Of a stretch of 64,000 nucleotides of DNA, positions 1 through 10,445 are shown piece after piece. Source of the stretch: Pseudodesulfovibrio sp. (GTDB lineage Bacteria > Desulfobacterota > Desulfovibrionia > Desulfovibrionales > Desulfovibrionaceae); the NCBI RefSeq assembly GCF_028692895.1, contig NZ_JAQUWN010000011.1, positions 1-64,000 of the forward strand. The letters run 5' to 3'. Both the position numbers and the translations under genes were made by a program. The notes under the pieces are model-generated. The model worked only from the letters and a program-made list of their open reading frames with translations, did no database searches and was not told the origin of the DNA. Position 1 is the stretch's first letter, and each line of letters starts with the position of its first letter.

Positions 1-109
1 CCCGGCCGAAGGTCCGGCGAATCCGGCGCAAAGCGCTCGACGAACCGCGCCCGGCCGTGCTACTGATGCCGCAAAAAAAGAAAGGGGCTTTACGGTTTCT
101 TTCCTTTTC

Positions 110-164
110 CCGCCCGGAACCCTGACTGCGTTGGTCAAGGCCATTTCCCACCGGGCGGTTTTTT
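110..164 (+). terminator. Possible intrinsic terminator
   Basis: An 8-bp perfect stem (110-117 with 151-158) with a long 33-nt loop is followed by six T. It lies before the first gene and could end an upstream gene. A frame open from base 3 to a TGA at 123-125 has GC-rich third positions and may be that gene's tail, but it is too short to identify. Nothing else is visible in bases 1-189. Confidence 0.4.
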
Positions 165-189
165 CCTTTTGACGACAGGGAGATAGCAG

Positions 190-399
190 ATGGACAAATA
201 CCAGAAGCAGGCGCTCCAGGTGGCCAAGGAAGTGGTCATCAAATTCATCGAGGTGGGGCGCATCTCGCCCGCCAACTTCGGGCAGAATTTCGACGTCATC
301 TACAAGGACATCATCCGCACCATCTCCGGCGAGACGGCCGGGGACGGCTCGCGCGAGGCCGAGCTGGCCGAGATGGACGAACCGGAGACGGAAGAGTAG
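190..399 (+). CDS. Conserved small acidic protein of unknown function
   Basis: A 69-residue protein that I do not recognise as a named family. AGGGAG at 177-182 is a good ribosome-binding site for the ATG at 190. The first 45 residues look like a compact helical domain (KYQKQALQVAKEVVIKF) and the last 20 are very acidic (ending DEPETEE). The stop codon directly abuts the start of menG, so the two genes are almost certainly co-transcribed and translationally coupled. There is no signal peptide or membrane segment, so it should be cytoplasmic. Small proteins of this kind are common next to housekeeping genes in Desulfovibrionaceae; its role is unknown. Confidence 0.75.
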   Translation: MDKYQKQALQVAKEVVIKFIEVGRISPANFGQNFDVIYKDIIRTISGETAGDGSREAELAEMDEPETEE

Positions 400-1164
400 A
401 TGGCGAAACCGCAGTGCGAGTCCGCCACCGGGGCCACCACCCATGCCGAGCACGGCAAGCGGGTGGCGGCCATGTTCGGCCGCATCGCCGGGTGGTACGA
501 CTTCCTCAACCACACCCTGAGCGGATGCCAGGACATCTACTGGCGCTACCGGCTGGCCAAGGCCGCCCGGCCCGCGCCGGGCGAGACCATCCTCGACCTG
601 GCCGCCGGCACCATGGACGTGTCCGTGGAGCTGATGCGCCAGTATCCCGCCTGCCGGGTGGCGGCCCTGGACTTCGCCCTGCCCATGCTCACCCACGGCA
701 AGGCGCGCAAGCTGAGGGACGGGCGCGAGGAAAAAATCTTTCCGGTCCAGGCGGACGGCCGCTGCCTGCCCCTGCCCGACGCCTCCATGGGCGCGGCCAC
801 CATCGCCTTCGGCATCCGCAACATCCTCCCGCGCGAGGAGGCCTACGCGGAGTTCCTGCGCGTGCTGCGGCCGGGCGCGCGGCTGTGCATCCTGGAGTTC
901 GGCACGGGCAGCCGCCGGGTCTGGAAGGGGCTTTACAACTTCTACCTGGACAGGCTGCTGCCGTTCATCGGCGACCACATTTCCGGCGATCCCGGCGCGT
1001 ACCGCTACCTGGCCGAGACCATCAAGCATTTCCCGGACGAGCGCGCCCTGGCGCGCGAACTGCTGGACGCAGGGTTCGAGCGGGTCTACGCCGTGCCCAT
1101 GATGTCGGGCATCGTCTACCTGCACGTGGCCGAGAAGCCCGCCGGGAAACCGGGCGAAAAGTAG
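400..1164 (+). CDS. menG: Demethylmenaquinone methyltransferase (UbiE/MenG)
   Basis: SAM-dependent C-methyltransferase of 254 residues that performs the last step of menaquinone synthesis. The UbiE first signature is recognisable at about residues 26-45 (FGRIAGWYDFLNHTLSG), though the usual Gly-x-His is changed to Cys-Gln-Asp. The SAM-binding motif I (LDLAAGTMDVS) is at 65-75, and the LRVLRPGARLCILEF segment is motif III. It is a cytoplasmic, membrane-associated enzyme. The nearby mqnB and polyprenyl diphosphate synthase genes make a menaquinone role much more likely than a ubiquinone role. It starts immediately after the upstream small gene, so translation is probably coupled. Confidence 0.9.
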   Translation: MAKPQCESATGATTHAEHGKRVAAMFGRIAGWYDFLNHTLSGCQDIYWRYRLAKAARPAPGETILDLAAGTMDVSVELMRQYPACRVAALDFALPMLTHGKARKLRDGREEKIFPVQADGRCLPLPDASMGAATIAFGIRNILPREEAYAEFLRVLRPGARLCILEFGTGSRRVWKGLYNFYLDRLLPFIGDHISGDPGAYRYLAETIKHFPDERALARELLDAGFERVYAVPMMSGIVYLHVAEKPAGKPGEK

Positions 1165-1182
1165 TCTGCGCGGGCCGGGCCG

Positions 1183-1389
1183 CTAGAAGGTCAGGGAACG
1201 GCCCAGCGAGATGACGAGCAGGCCCAGGATGATGGCCGCGAGGCCGATGAAGCGAAGAAATTTCGGCGGCTGCTCCGCCAGCTTGAGCAGCATGAGCGGC
1301 ATGCGCTCGGCGAACAGGAAGTAGGGCACGCCCTCGAAGACCAGGGCGAGACCCACCGCCACGATGAGAAGGGGCCAGTCGATGTTCAT
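1183..1389 (-). CDS. DUF2065-like small membrane protein
   Basis: A 68-residue integral membrane protein with two hydrophobic segments (about residues 5-22 and 48-64). The pattern (LVFEGVPYFLFAERM, then LRFIGLAAIILGLLVI) fits the DUF2065 family of two-helix inner-membrane proteins. I prefer the ATG at 1389; a start 12 codons upstream is possible but would add a charged, unconserved-looking leader. It lies tail-to-tail with menG and head-to-head with the dehydrogenase gene. Function unknown. Confidence 0.7.
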   Translation of the reverse strand: MNIDWPLLIVAVGLALVFEGVPYFLFAERMPLMLLKLAEQPPKFLRFIGLAAIILGLLVISLGRSLTF

Positions 1390-1457
1390 TGTCCGGTGAT
1401 AGCCGGGATGTCGGCCGGTGTCCACTTGAAGAAAGAATACGGAGACGGATAGAAGAT

Positions 1458-2780
<1,323 letters not shown>

Positions 2781-2790
2781 GGGCGGGCGC

Positions 2791-3489
2791 ATGTTGATCT
2801 TCGTCGCCGCCACGGACAAGGAAATGCACGCGGCCCTGGGCCATGCCGGGGCCCCGGCCCTGGAGCAGGGCCGGGAGGTCGAATTCCGGACGGCCGGGCG
2901 CGAGCTGCTGCTCTGCGTCACGGGCGTGGGCCTGGTCAACGCGGCCCTGCACGCCGGCCGGCTCCTGGAGCGGCCGGACGTGGAGGGCCTGGTCGCCGTG
3001 GGCATCGCCGGGGTCTACAGCCTGGGCGAGCTGTCGCTTACCTCCACCTGCTACGCCTGGCGCGAGATCTGGCCCGAGTACGGGCTGCTGAACGAGGACG
3101 GCGGGGTGGACGCCAGGGGCATCGGCTTCGCCCAGGAGACCATCGGCGGCAAGCCTGTCTGGGACCGGGTGGACCTGAACCCGACCAACGACGCGGCCCG
3201 CATGGGGCTGCATCTTTCCGCGGACTGGCCGCGCGCCTCGGCCGTGACCGTCTCCTCGGTGACGGGCACGGCGGAGCGGGCTGGCTGGCTGGAGACGGCG
3301 TACAGCGCCGATATCGAGAACATGGAGGGGTTCGCCCTGGCCCTGGCCGCCGCGCGCAAGGGAGCGCCCTTCCTTGAGCTTCGGACCATCTCCAACCTGG
3401 CGGGCTCCCGGTTCGCCGACGAATGGGACGTGGGGGGAGCGCTGAAATCGCTGGGAAACAGCGTCCGGCACCTCCTTTCCGGCGCGTAG
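2791..3489 (+). CDS. mqnB: Futalosine hydrolase
   Basis: A 232-residue nucleosidase of the phosphorylase/MTAN-like fold. It releases hypoxanthine from futalosine to give dehypoxanthine futalosine in the alternative menaquinone route. Diagnostic segments are the N-terminal FVAATDKEM, the GVGLVNAA stretch near residue 50, VGIAGVYSLGEL, and the active-site region ADIENMEGFALALAA near 175-190, where the Asp-Ile-Glu-Asn-Met-Glu pattern binds the nucleoside. The flanking menG and prenyl synthase genes support the assignment and imply the organism makes menaquinone by the futalosine pathway. It starts 10 nt after the dehydrogenase stop. Confidence 0.9.
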   Translation: MLIFVAATDKEMHAALGHAGAPALEQGREVEFRTAGRELLLCVTGVGLVNAALHAGRLLERPDVEGLVAVGIAGVYSLGELSLTSTCYAWREIWPEYGLLNEDGGVDARGIGFAQETIGGKPVWDRVDLNPTNDAARMGLHLSADWPRASAVTVSSVTGTAERAGWLETAYSADIENMEGFALALAAARKGAPFLELRTISNLAGSRFADEWDVGGALKSLGNSVRHLLSGA

Positions 3490-3531
3490 AAACCTTTACT
3501 TCCGACGGGCAAACGGCCATACTGGACTGAT

Positions 3532-4500
3532 ATGAACGACCTGCTGCGCTACTTCGAACGGGAACTCCCCGGCATCAACGCCTGCCTCGACGCCGAGGCC
3601 GACAAGCTCAACGGACTGGTCAGGGACGTGGCCAAACACATCATCGGCTCGGGCGGCAAGCGCATCCGGCCGGTGCTGACCCTGCTCTTCGCCCGCGCCC
3701 TGGGCTACAAGGCGGACGACTTCCACGCCATCGCCTGCGCCCTGGAGCTGCTCCACTCGGCCACCCTGCTGCACGACGACTACCTGGACGACGCCGAGCT
3801 CCGGCGCGGCCGGGTGGCGGCCCACATCCGCTTCGGCCGCACCGAGACCATCCTGGCGGGCGACGCGCTGCTCGCCCTGGCCAACGAGATGGGCGCGCGC
3901 TACGGCAACGCCCGGCTCTCCTGGCTCCTGGCCAAGGGGATCATGGAGACCGCCGTGGGCGAGATCGAGGAGATCGAATTTTCCCGCAATCCCTCCCTGG
4001 ACCGCGAGACCTACATGGCCATCATCATCGGCAAGACGGCGCGGCTCATCGAGTGCGCCTGCCGCTGCGGCGCGGCCCTGGCCGGGGCCACCCCGGAGCA
4101 GGAGGACGCGGCGGGCGACTACGGCCTGAACCTGGGCATCGCCTTCCAACTGGTGGACGACGCCCTGGACTACGCCTCGCCCACGTCCGAGACCGGCAAG
4201 CCCGAGGGGGGCGACCTGCGCGAGGGCAAGGTCACCCTGCCCCTCATCCTGCTCATGGAGGAGGACGACGGGGCCGGGCGCGACGCGCTGCTCGCGGGCC
4301 TGCGCGACCGGAGCCTGACCGAGGCCCAGTGCGAGGACGTGCTGGCCCGGGTGCGCGCCGGGAGCCATGCGGACAAGACCCGGGCCGAGGCCGCCGTCTT
4401 CGTGGAGCGGGCCAAGGCCACCCTGTCCTCCCTGGGGGAGGGCGAACCCGTGACCGTGCTGCGGCAGGCCGCGGACTTCGTGTTGACCAGAACCAAGTGA
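3532..4500 (+). CDS. Polyprenyl diphosphate synthase (menaquinone side chain)
   Basis: A 322-residue trans-isoprenyl diphosphate synthase. It condenses isopentenyl diphosphate units onto an allylic primer to make the long chain of menaquinone. Visible motifs are GGKRIRP near 41-47, the first Asp-rich motif HDDYLDDAELRRG at 81-93 (family consensus DDxxD with the following DxxLRRG), GEIEEIEF near 144, and the second Asp-rich motif QLVDDALDY near 205-213. The Tyr-Leu between the Asp residues of the first motif replaces the usual Val-Val/Ile-Val, a modest variation. There is no clear Shine-Dalgarno at ATG 3532. It belongs with menG and mqnB. Confidence 0.88.
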   Translation: MNDLLRYFERELPGINACLDAEADKLNGLVRDVAKHIIGSGGKRIRPVLTLLFARALGYKADDFHAIACALELLHSATLLHDDYLDDAELRRGRVAAHIRFGRTETILAGDALLALANEMGARYGNARLSWLLAKGIMETAVGEIEEIEFSRNPSLDRETYMAIIIGKTARLIECACRCGAALAGATPEQEDAAGDYGLNLGIAFQLVDDALDYASPTSETGKPEGGDLREGKVTLPLILLMEEDDGAGRDALLAGLRDRSLTEAQCEDVLARVRAGSHADKTRAEAAVFVERAKATLSSLGEGEPVTVLRQAADFVLTRTK

Positions 4501-4564
4501 TTCCGGGCCGGCTCCCCGGCGGGCCGGCCATTCAGCTTTCCATACGCGATCGAGGAGAAAGACC

Positions 4565-7561
4565 ATGCTGTGTCGTGTCGTCGTCGGCCTGAAGGAGAAC
4601 GTGCGGGACGTGCTGGGCGAGAAAGTCGCCCGCAAGATCCGGAGCGAACTGGGCATGAACGTGGACGGTGTGCGCATCGTCAACGTCTACACGCTGGAGG
4701 GGCTGAGCCCCGAGCAGGTGGACCTGGCCATCGAGCGGGCCGCCCTGCACGACCCCGTGCTGCACGAGGTCGCGCTCGCGCCGCTGGCCCGCGACTTCGA
4801 CTGGATCATCGAGGTCGGCTTCCGCCCCGGCGTCACCGACAACGAGGGCCGCACCGCCCGCGAGACCCTGGGCGTGGCCCTCGGGCTGGGCAAGAAGGCG
4901 CTGGAAGGGGTCAAGGTCTACACCTCCCGCCAGTACCTGGTCTCCGCCGCCATGGACGAGGGCGGGGCCCTGCGCATCGCCCGCGACCTGCTGGCCAACG
5001 AGCTGATCCAGCGCTACGAGTTCAAGTCCGCCGCCCAGTGGGCCGCCGCCCCCGGCTTCGAGGCCAAGGCCGCCCGCGTCACCGGCAAGGCCAGCGACGA
5101 GGTGGCCGTCATCCCGCTCTCCACCATGAGCGATGCCGAGATGATGGACTTCTCCCGGGCCAACACCCTGGCCCTGTCGCTGAATGAGCTGCACATCATC
5201 CGCGACTGGTACGCAGACCCGGCCGTGCGCGCCGGGCGCGAGGCCATGGGCCTCTCGGCCGACCCCACGGACGCCGAGATCGAGGTCCTGGCCCAGACCT
5301 GGTCCGAGCACTGCAAGCACAAGATATTCTCCGCGAAAATCAATTACGAAAACAAGGAGACGGGCGCGAAGGCGCGGTTCTCCAGCCTGTACAAGACCTT
5401 CATTCAGGGCTCCACCAAACAACTGCGCGAGCGCAACGCCGCCACCCGCGAGGGCGGCGACTACTGCCTGTCCGTGTTCAAGGACAACGCGGGCGTCATC
5501 AAGTTTTCCGAGACCGTCAACGTCTGCGTCAAGATGGAGACGCACAACTCCCCCTCGGCGCTCGACCCCTACGGCGGGGCCCTGACCGGCATCGTGGGCG
5601 TCAACCGCGACCCCATGGGCACGGGCATGGGCGCCAACCTGCTGTGCAACACCGACGTGTTCTGCTTCGCCTCCCCGTTCTTCGAGGGCGAGCTGCCGCC
5701 CCGGCTGCTGCACCCGCGCCGCGTCTTCGAGGGCGTGCGCGAGGGCGTGGAGCACGGCGGCAACAAGTCGGGCATCCCCACGGTCAACGGGTCCATCGTG
5801 TTCGACGAGCGCTACCTGGGCAAGCCCCTGGTCTACTGCGGCACCATCGGCACCATGCCCGTGACCGTGGCGGGCCACCCTTCCTACGAGAAGAAGGCCG
5901 AGGCCGGCGACGCCATCGTCATGTCCGGCGGCCGCATCGGCGCGGACGGCATCCACGGCGCAACCTTCTCGTCCGAGGAGCTGCACGAGGGCAGCCCGGC
6001 CACGGCCGTGCAGATCGGCGACCCCATCACCCAGCGCAAGATGTACGACTTCCTGATGCGGGCGCGCGACCGGGGGCTCTACCACGCCATCACCGACAAC
6101 GGGGCGGGCGGCCTGTCCTCCTCGGTGGGCGAGATGGCCGAGGACTCCGGCGGGTTTGAGATGGACCTGGCCAAGGCCCCGCTCAAGTACGACGGCCTGC
6201 GGCCCTGGGAAATCCTCATCTCCGAGGCCCAGGAGCGAATGACCATGGCCGTGCCCCAGGACAAGCTCAAGGAATTCATGGACCTTTCCGCCGAAATGGA
6301 CGTGGAGTCCACCGTGCTCGGCACCTTCACCGACTCCGGCCGCTACTTGGTCAGGTACGGCGAAAAGATCGTCACCTGCCTGGACATGGAGTTCCTGCAC
6401 CACGGCGTGCCCCAGATGGAGCTTGAGGCCGTGTGGGAGCGCCCGGCCGTGGCCGACGAGCCCGCGCCCGCCGTGAGCGACCAGGGCGGGCTGCTCAGGG
6501 CCATGCTCGGCAGGTTGAACATCTGCTCCAAGGAATACGTGGTGCGTCAGTACGACCACGAGGTCCAGGGCAAGAGCGCGGTCAAGCCCATGGTGGGCGT
6601 CAAGGCCGACGGCCCGTCCGACGCGGGCGTCATCCGGCCCGAGCTCTCCCGCGAGCGCGGCCTGGTGGTCGCCCACGGCATCTGCCCGCAGTTCTCGGAC
6701 CTGGACACCTACTGGATGATGGCCAACGCCATCGACGAGGGCATCCGCAACGCCGTGGCCGTGGGCGGCGACGTGGACTACATGGCCGGTGTGGACAACT
6801 TCTGCTGGTGCGACCCGGTTCAGTCCGAGTCCACGCCCGACGGGCGCTACAAGCTGGCCCAGCTTGTCCGGGCCAACCAGGCCCTGGCCCACTACTGCCT
6901 GGGCTTCGGCGTGCCGTGCATCTCGGGCAAAGACTCCATGAAGAACGACTACAAGGGCGGCGGGCGCAAGATTTCCATTCCGCCCACGGTGCTGTTCTCG
7001 GTCATCGGCGTGGTGCCGGACGTGAACAAGTGCGTGACCTCCGACTTCAAGCAGGCGGGCGACGCCATCTACCTGCTGGGCGTGACCCGGCCGGAGTTCG
7101 GCGGCAGCGAGGTGGCGGCCCAGCTCGGTTTCTCGGGCGGGCAGGTTCCCCAGGTCGACGTGGTGGCGGCCAAGGCGCGGTATCGGGCCGTGTTCAGGGC
7201 CGCCCAGGCCGGGCTGATCGCCGCCTGTCACGACTGCTCGGACGGCGGCCTGGGCGTGGCCCTGGCCGAGATGTGCATCGGCGGCCGCCTGGGCGCGGAC
7301 GTGGACCTGGACAAGGTCCCCGCTGTCGGCAGCCTGGACGCCACCGGCAAGCTCTACGCCGAGTCGGCCAGCCGCCTGCTGGCGGCCGTTCCCGCTGCAA
7401 ATCGGGAGGCCTTCGAGGCCCTGTTCGCCGGGCAGGTCCTGGCCTGCGTCGGCGAGGTGACGGAGGGGTCGGCCCTGCGCGTGAAGTCGGCCGGAGCCGT
7501 GGTCCTGGAGCAGCCGGTGGAGGCGCTGGCCGAGGCCTTCAAGGCCCCGCTCAACTGGTAG
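4565..7561 (+). CDS. purL: Phosphoribosylformylglycinamidine synthase, PurL-type large subunit
   Basis: A 998-residue purine-biosynthesis enzyme that converts FGAR to FGAM using ATP and ammonia supplied by a separate glutaminase (PurQ, not in this window). The first roughly 200 residues resemble a PurS-like dimerisation module (VGLKENVRDVLG... VYTLEG). The FGAR-binding signature WSEHCKHK is near residue 245, and the duplicated AIR-synthase-type domains follow with ITDNGAGGLSSSVGEMAE and the later HDCSDGGLGVALAEM. There is no C-terminal Cys-His-Glu glutaminase domain, so the length fits a PurS-PurL fusion rather than the 1,300-residue full enzyme. GAGGAG at 4552-4557 is a good ribosome-binding site. 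Confidence 0.9.
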   Translation: MLCRVVVGLKENVRDVLGEKVARKIRSELGMNVDGVRIVNVYTLEGLSPEQVDLAIERAALHDPVLHEVALAPLARDFDWIIEVGFRPGVTDNEGRTARETLGVALGLGKKALEGVKVYTSRQYLVSAAMDEGGALRIARDLLANELIQRYEFKSAAQWAAAPGFEAKAARVTGKASDEVAVIPLSTMSDAEMMDFSRANTLALSLNELHIIRDWYADPAVRAGREAMGLSADPTDAEIEVLAQTWSEHCKHKIFSAKINYENKETGAKARFSSLYKTFIQGSTKQLRERNAATREGGDYCLSVFKDNAGVIKFSETVNVCVKMETHNSPSALDPYGGALTGIVGVNRDPMGTGMGANLLCNTDVFCFASPFFEGELPPRLLHPRRVFEGVREGVEHGGNKSGIPTVNGSIVFDERYLGKPLVYCGTIGTMPVTVAGHPSYEKKAEAGDAIVMSGGRIGADGIHGATFSSEELHEGSPATAVQIGDPITQRKMYDFLMRARDRGLYHAITDNGAGGLSSSVGEMAEDSGGFEMDLAKAPLKYDGLRPWEILISEAQERMTMAVPQDKLKEFMDLSAEMDVESTVLGTFTDSGRYLVRYGEKIVTCLDMEFLHHGVPQMELEAVWERPAVADEPAPAVSDQGGLLRAMLGRLNICSKEYVVRQYDHEVQGKSAVKPMVGVKADGPSDAGVIRPELSRERGLVVAHGICPQFSDLDTYWMMANAIDEGIRNAVAVGGDVDYMAGVDNFCWCDPVQSESTPDGRYKLAQLVRANQALAHYCLGFGVPCISGKDSMKNDYKGGGRKISIPPTVLFSVIGVVPDVNKCVTSDFKQAGDAIYLLGVTRPEFGGSEVAAQLGFSGGQVPQVDVVAAKARYRAVFRAAQAGLIAACHDCSDGGLGVALAEMCIGGRLGADVDLDKVPAVGSLDATGKLYAESASRLLAAVPAANREAFEALFAGQVLACVGEVTEGSALRVKSAGAVVLEQPVEALAEAFKAPLNW

Positions 7562-7690
7562 CTGGGCCGAATCGGCAACCGCCTTTACCTATTTGGAAAA
7601 AGGGTTTATACGAAGCGAAACTGGAGGGGCGGATTCCGTCGGTATCTGGAATCATCTTTATCATTTGACTGCGTGTACTGGGGGTGGTGC

Positions 7691-8173
7691 ATGTTGGGAT
7701 CGTTCTGGCTGAAGGGCTGTCTGGCCCTGTCTCTGGCAACCGTGCTCGTCGGCGTGGCCATGACGGGCGTGGGCAAGACCAATTCCGGACAATACGTCGG
7801 AAGCGAGGCCTGCGCCGAATGTCATGACAAGGAGTACGGCAACTACAAGAAATTCTCCAAAAAGGCCCATTCCGGCGAATCGGTCAAGCTCATGTCGGGT
7901 GACTTGACCAAGCAGGAACTGGAAGAGTGTTATCACTGCCACATGACCGGCTTCGGCAAGCCGGGCGGTTTCGTCAGCTTCGAGGAAACCCCCGCCATGG
8001 CCGACGCCGGGTGCGAGACCTGCCACGGGCCGGGATTCGACCATGTGGAGGCGGGCGGCGACCCCGAACTTATCAAGGGCAAGTTGCAGTTGTCCGATTG
8101 CGAGGTCTGCCATAATCCCGAGCGCGTGGCCGCGTTCGACTTCAAGCCGCTGCTCTTCGGCGGCGCGCACTAG
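7691..8173 (+). CDS. Periplasmic tetraheme cytochrome c
   Basis: About 160 residues with an N-terminal hydrophobic export/anchor segment (residues 6-26) and four CXXCH haem-attachment sites: CAECH, CYHCH, CETCH and CEVCH. The spacing with the downstream HGPG element resembles cytochrome c554-like multihaem domains. It should sit in the periplasm, perhaps anchored. I prefer ATG 7691; a GTG six codons upstream (7673) is in frame. The next gene is a chemoreceptor with its own haem site that begins 9 nt after this stop codon, so the pair is an operon and the cytochrome may be the receptor's redox partner (inference). Confidence 0.85.
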   Translation: MLGSFWLKGCLALSLATVLVGVAMTGVGKTNSGQYVGSEACAECHDKEYGNYKKFSKKAHSGESVKLMSGDLTKQELEECYHCHMTGFGKPGGFVSFEETPAMADAGCETCHGPGFDHVEAGGDPELIKGKLQLSDCEVCHNPERVAAFDFKPLLFGGAH

Positions 8174-8182
8174 GAGGCTGCC

Positions 8183-10198
8183 ATGCAATTCATCCGACAG
8201 TCTCTCGGGATCAAAGTCATCCTGCTTTCGTCGCTCCTGACCATTGTCGCCTTCACCGGCCTGTTCATCTACAATTCCTATTCCACTTACGGCAACACCC
8301 TGGAATCGGTGCACCAGGCGTCCGAGGAAGTGGCGGACCTGCTCTACATGGCCATCGAGGACCCCATGAGCGTGGGCGACAACGAGGGCACCGAGCTCAA
8401 GTTCACCCAGATGACCCAGCGCTACAAGCACATCGGGGCCTATCTGACCGACTACAAGGGGGAGATCACCTACTCCACCCATCCCAAGACCGTGCGCAAG
8501 AACATCGGCAAGGTGCGCGGCGAGAACGGCCTGCCAGCCCTCATCGAGCGCAGCCAAAAGGAGATGATCTCCGAGGGGCGGCTCATGGAGATCGACGGCA
8601 AGTTGCAGTTCGCCGAGGTCAAGTCCATCGCCAACATGCCGAATTGCTACCACTGCCATGGCCGCACCCGGAAGATTCTGGGCTCCATGGTCCTGACCGT
8701 TGACGTCAGCCCGCAGTTCGACGCCCTCAAGACCAACCAGATCCGTTCCGCGGGCATCTCGGTGGTCGGCGTAGTGGCCCTGCTGGCCGCGCTGATCCTG
8801 TTCATGCGCCGCAACGTGGTCAACCGCATCACCTCCATCGCCGTCACCGCCGAGGATGTGAGCAAGGGCAACCTGGACGCCCGGTTCGCGGTCAAGGGTT
8901 CCGACGAGCTCGGCTCCCTGTCCCGCTACCTGGGCGAGATGGTGGACCAGATCAAGGACCAGCTCCAATACAACAAGAGCGTGCTCGAAGGCATCGTGGT
9001 GCCGCTTTTCGTCACCGACGCCGAGCAGCGCCTCCAGTTCGTGAACCCGCCGCTCAGGGAGATCATGGGGCTGGATCTCGATGCCGTTAAGGGCCGCACC
9101 GTCGCCGAGCTCTTCGAGTGCGACGAGGGCGACGATCAGTGCGACGCCGCCCAGGTCATCGCCAGCGGCGTGTCCATCTCGGGCAAGTTCCACTTCGCGC
9201 GGCAGGACGGCACCGTCTTCCCGCTGCACTTTGAGGCCTCGCCCCTCCACGACGCCGAGGGCCGCTCCGTGGGCGCCATCTGCGTGCTCATCGACCTGAC
9301 CCGCGAGGAGCAGGACCGCAAGAACATCGAAAAGCAGCGCCAGGACCTGCTGGTGGTGGCCAACGAGGTCACCGAAGTGGCCAGCAAGCTCAACGAGGCG
9401 TCCGACCTGCTGGCGGAGCAGATGCAGCATCTGGCAAGGGGCGTGGACACCACGGCCGACCAGACCGGCCAGGTGGCCACCGCCATGGAGGAGATGAACG
9501 CCACCGTGCTTGAGGTGGCCAAGAACGCGGCCGAGACCTCGGACGCCTCGGCCCAGGCCAACAAGGTGGCCGCCGACGGCGGCGCCGTGGTCGGCCGGAC
9601 CGTGGAAGAGATCAACTCCGTGGCCGAGATCACCGAGAACCTGGCCAAGGCCCTGGCCTCCCTGTCCTCCCGCGCGGAGAACATCGGGCAGGTCATGGCC
9701 GTCATCAACGACATCGCGGACCAGACCAACCTGCTGGCGCTCAACGCGGCCATCGAGGCCGCCCGCGCGGGCGAGGCCGGGCGCGGGTTCGCCGTGGTCG
9801 CCGACGAGGTGCGCAAGCTGGCCGAGAAGACCATGACCGCCACCAAGGAGGTCGAGGAGGCCATCCGGCTCATCCAGCAGTCCACCACCGACGTGGTGCG
9901 CGAGATGGACACGGCCAAGGAGCGCGTTCTCAACACCTCGGGCATGGCCCGCGAGGCGGGCGGGGTCCTGGACGAGATCGTGGGCCACTCCAACGCCATC
10001 GCCGACATGGTGCGCGGCATCGCCACCGCGGCCGAGCAGCAGTCGTCCACCTCGGACGAGATCAACACCTCGGTCACGCACATCAACGAGCTCTCACAGG
10101 AAGTGCTGAGCGGCATCCGCGAGTCCAACGAGAGCATCCAGGAAGTGTCCCGCCTGGCCCAGGACCTGACCACCCTGGTGGCCAAGTTCCGCAGCTAG
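8183..10198 (+). CDS. Methyl-accepting chemotaxis protein with c-type haem sensor domain (DcrA-like)
   Basis: A 671-residue receptor. It has TM1 at about 11-30, a periplasmic sensor at 31-190 with one CXXCH haem site (CYHCHG, 155-160), TM2 at about 191-208, HAMP at 209-262, a PAS domain at about 268-385, and a long signalling domain with the hairpin-tip sequence EAGRGFAVVADEVRKLAEKT. Covalent haem in a chemoreceptor is the hallmark of Desulfovibrio DcrA, which was described as a redox/oxygen sensor. Fusing a PAS domain adds a second possible input. AGGAGG at 8172-8177 drives translation. The tetraheme cytochrome encoded immediately upstream suggests the haem is reduced by it. Confidence 0.92.
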   Translation: MQFIRQSLGIKVILLSSLLTIVAFTGLFIYNSYSTYGNTLESVHQASEEVADLLYMAIEDPMSVGDNEGTELKFTQMTQRYKHIGAYLTDYKGEITYSTHPKTVRKNIGKVRGENGLPALIERSQKEMISEGRLMEIDGKLQFAEVKSIANMPNCYHCHGRTRKILGSMVLTVDVSPQFDALKTNQIRSAGISVVGVVALLAALILFMRRNVVNRITSIAVTAEDVSKGNLDARFAVKGSDELGSLSRYLGEMVDQIKDQLQYNKSVLEGIVVPLFVTDAEQRLQFVNPPLREIMGLDLDAVKGRTVAELFECDEGDDQCDAAQVIASGVSISGKFHFARQDGTVFPLHFEASPLHDAEGRSVGAICVLIDLTREEQDRKNIEKQRQDLLVVANEVTEVASKLNEASDLLAEQMQHLARGVDTTADQTGQVATAMEEMNATVLEVAKNAAETSDASAQANKVAADGGAVVGRTVEEINSVAEITENLAKALASLSSRAENIGQVMAVINDIADQTNLLALNAAIEAARAGEAGRGFAVVADEVRKLAEKTMTATKEVEEAIRLIQQSTTDVVREMDTAKERVLNTSGMAREAGGVLDEIVGHSNAIADMVRGIATAAEQQSSTSDEINTSVTHINELSQEVLSGIRESNESIQEVSRLAQDLTTLVAKFRS

Positions 10199-10220
10199 GG
10201 GACGAAAACGACGCAAGCAG

Positions 10221-10255
10221 GGCGGCCCGGCAACCATGCCGGGCCGCCTCTTTTT
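10221..10255 (+). terminator. Intrinsic terminator after the chemoreceptor gene
   Basis: A 10-bp GC stem (10221-10230 with 10239-10248) with an 8-nt loop, followed by a T-rich run. Confidence 0.85.
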
Positions 10256-10337
10256 ATGCCAAAGACAGGTTTTCCCCAATGAAACCGCCTGGCAAACTTA
10301 CCGTTTGCGGTGAGTGGGAAACTGCGGTAGGACAAGG

Positions 10338-10361
10338 CATTTCCCGGGGAGGGAATGCCTC
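10338..10361. other. Hairpin in the chemoreceptor-perR gap
   Basis: The 246-bp gap before perR holds an inverted repeat (GGCATTTCCC / GGGAATGCC) around 10338-10361. A second small inverted repeat (CCGCTTGA..TGAGCGG) ends near 10396. Neither has a U-run. They could shape the perR leader or simply be chance; I see no gene here. Confidence 0.35.
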
Positions 10362-10406
10362 GCACGTCGGGCTTCGAATCCGCTTGACTTTGAGCGGCAA
10401 AGCGAA

Positions 10407-10432
10407 TAATAATGGTTATCATTTTTTGATAA
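10407..10432. promoter_or_regulatory. Fur/PerR-type operator upstream of perR
   Basis: TAATAATGGTTATCA (10407-10421) fits the 7-1-7 Fur-family operator pattern. It overlaps a second inverted repeat, TTATC-N7-GATAA (10416-10432). The operator ends two bases before the GGAGG ribosome-binding site of the Fur-family gene, so autoregulation is likely. Confidence 0.6.
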
Positions 10433-10445
10433 TGGAGGTTGACCT

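Noticed and set aside
4532-7231. Long minus-strand frame across purL
   Set aside because: Antisense shadow of purL; composition dominated by Gly, His, Val and Ala.
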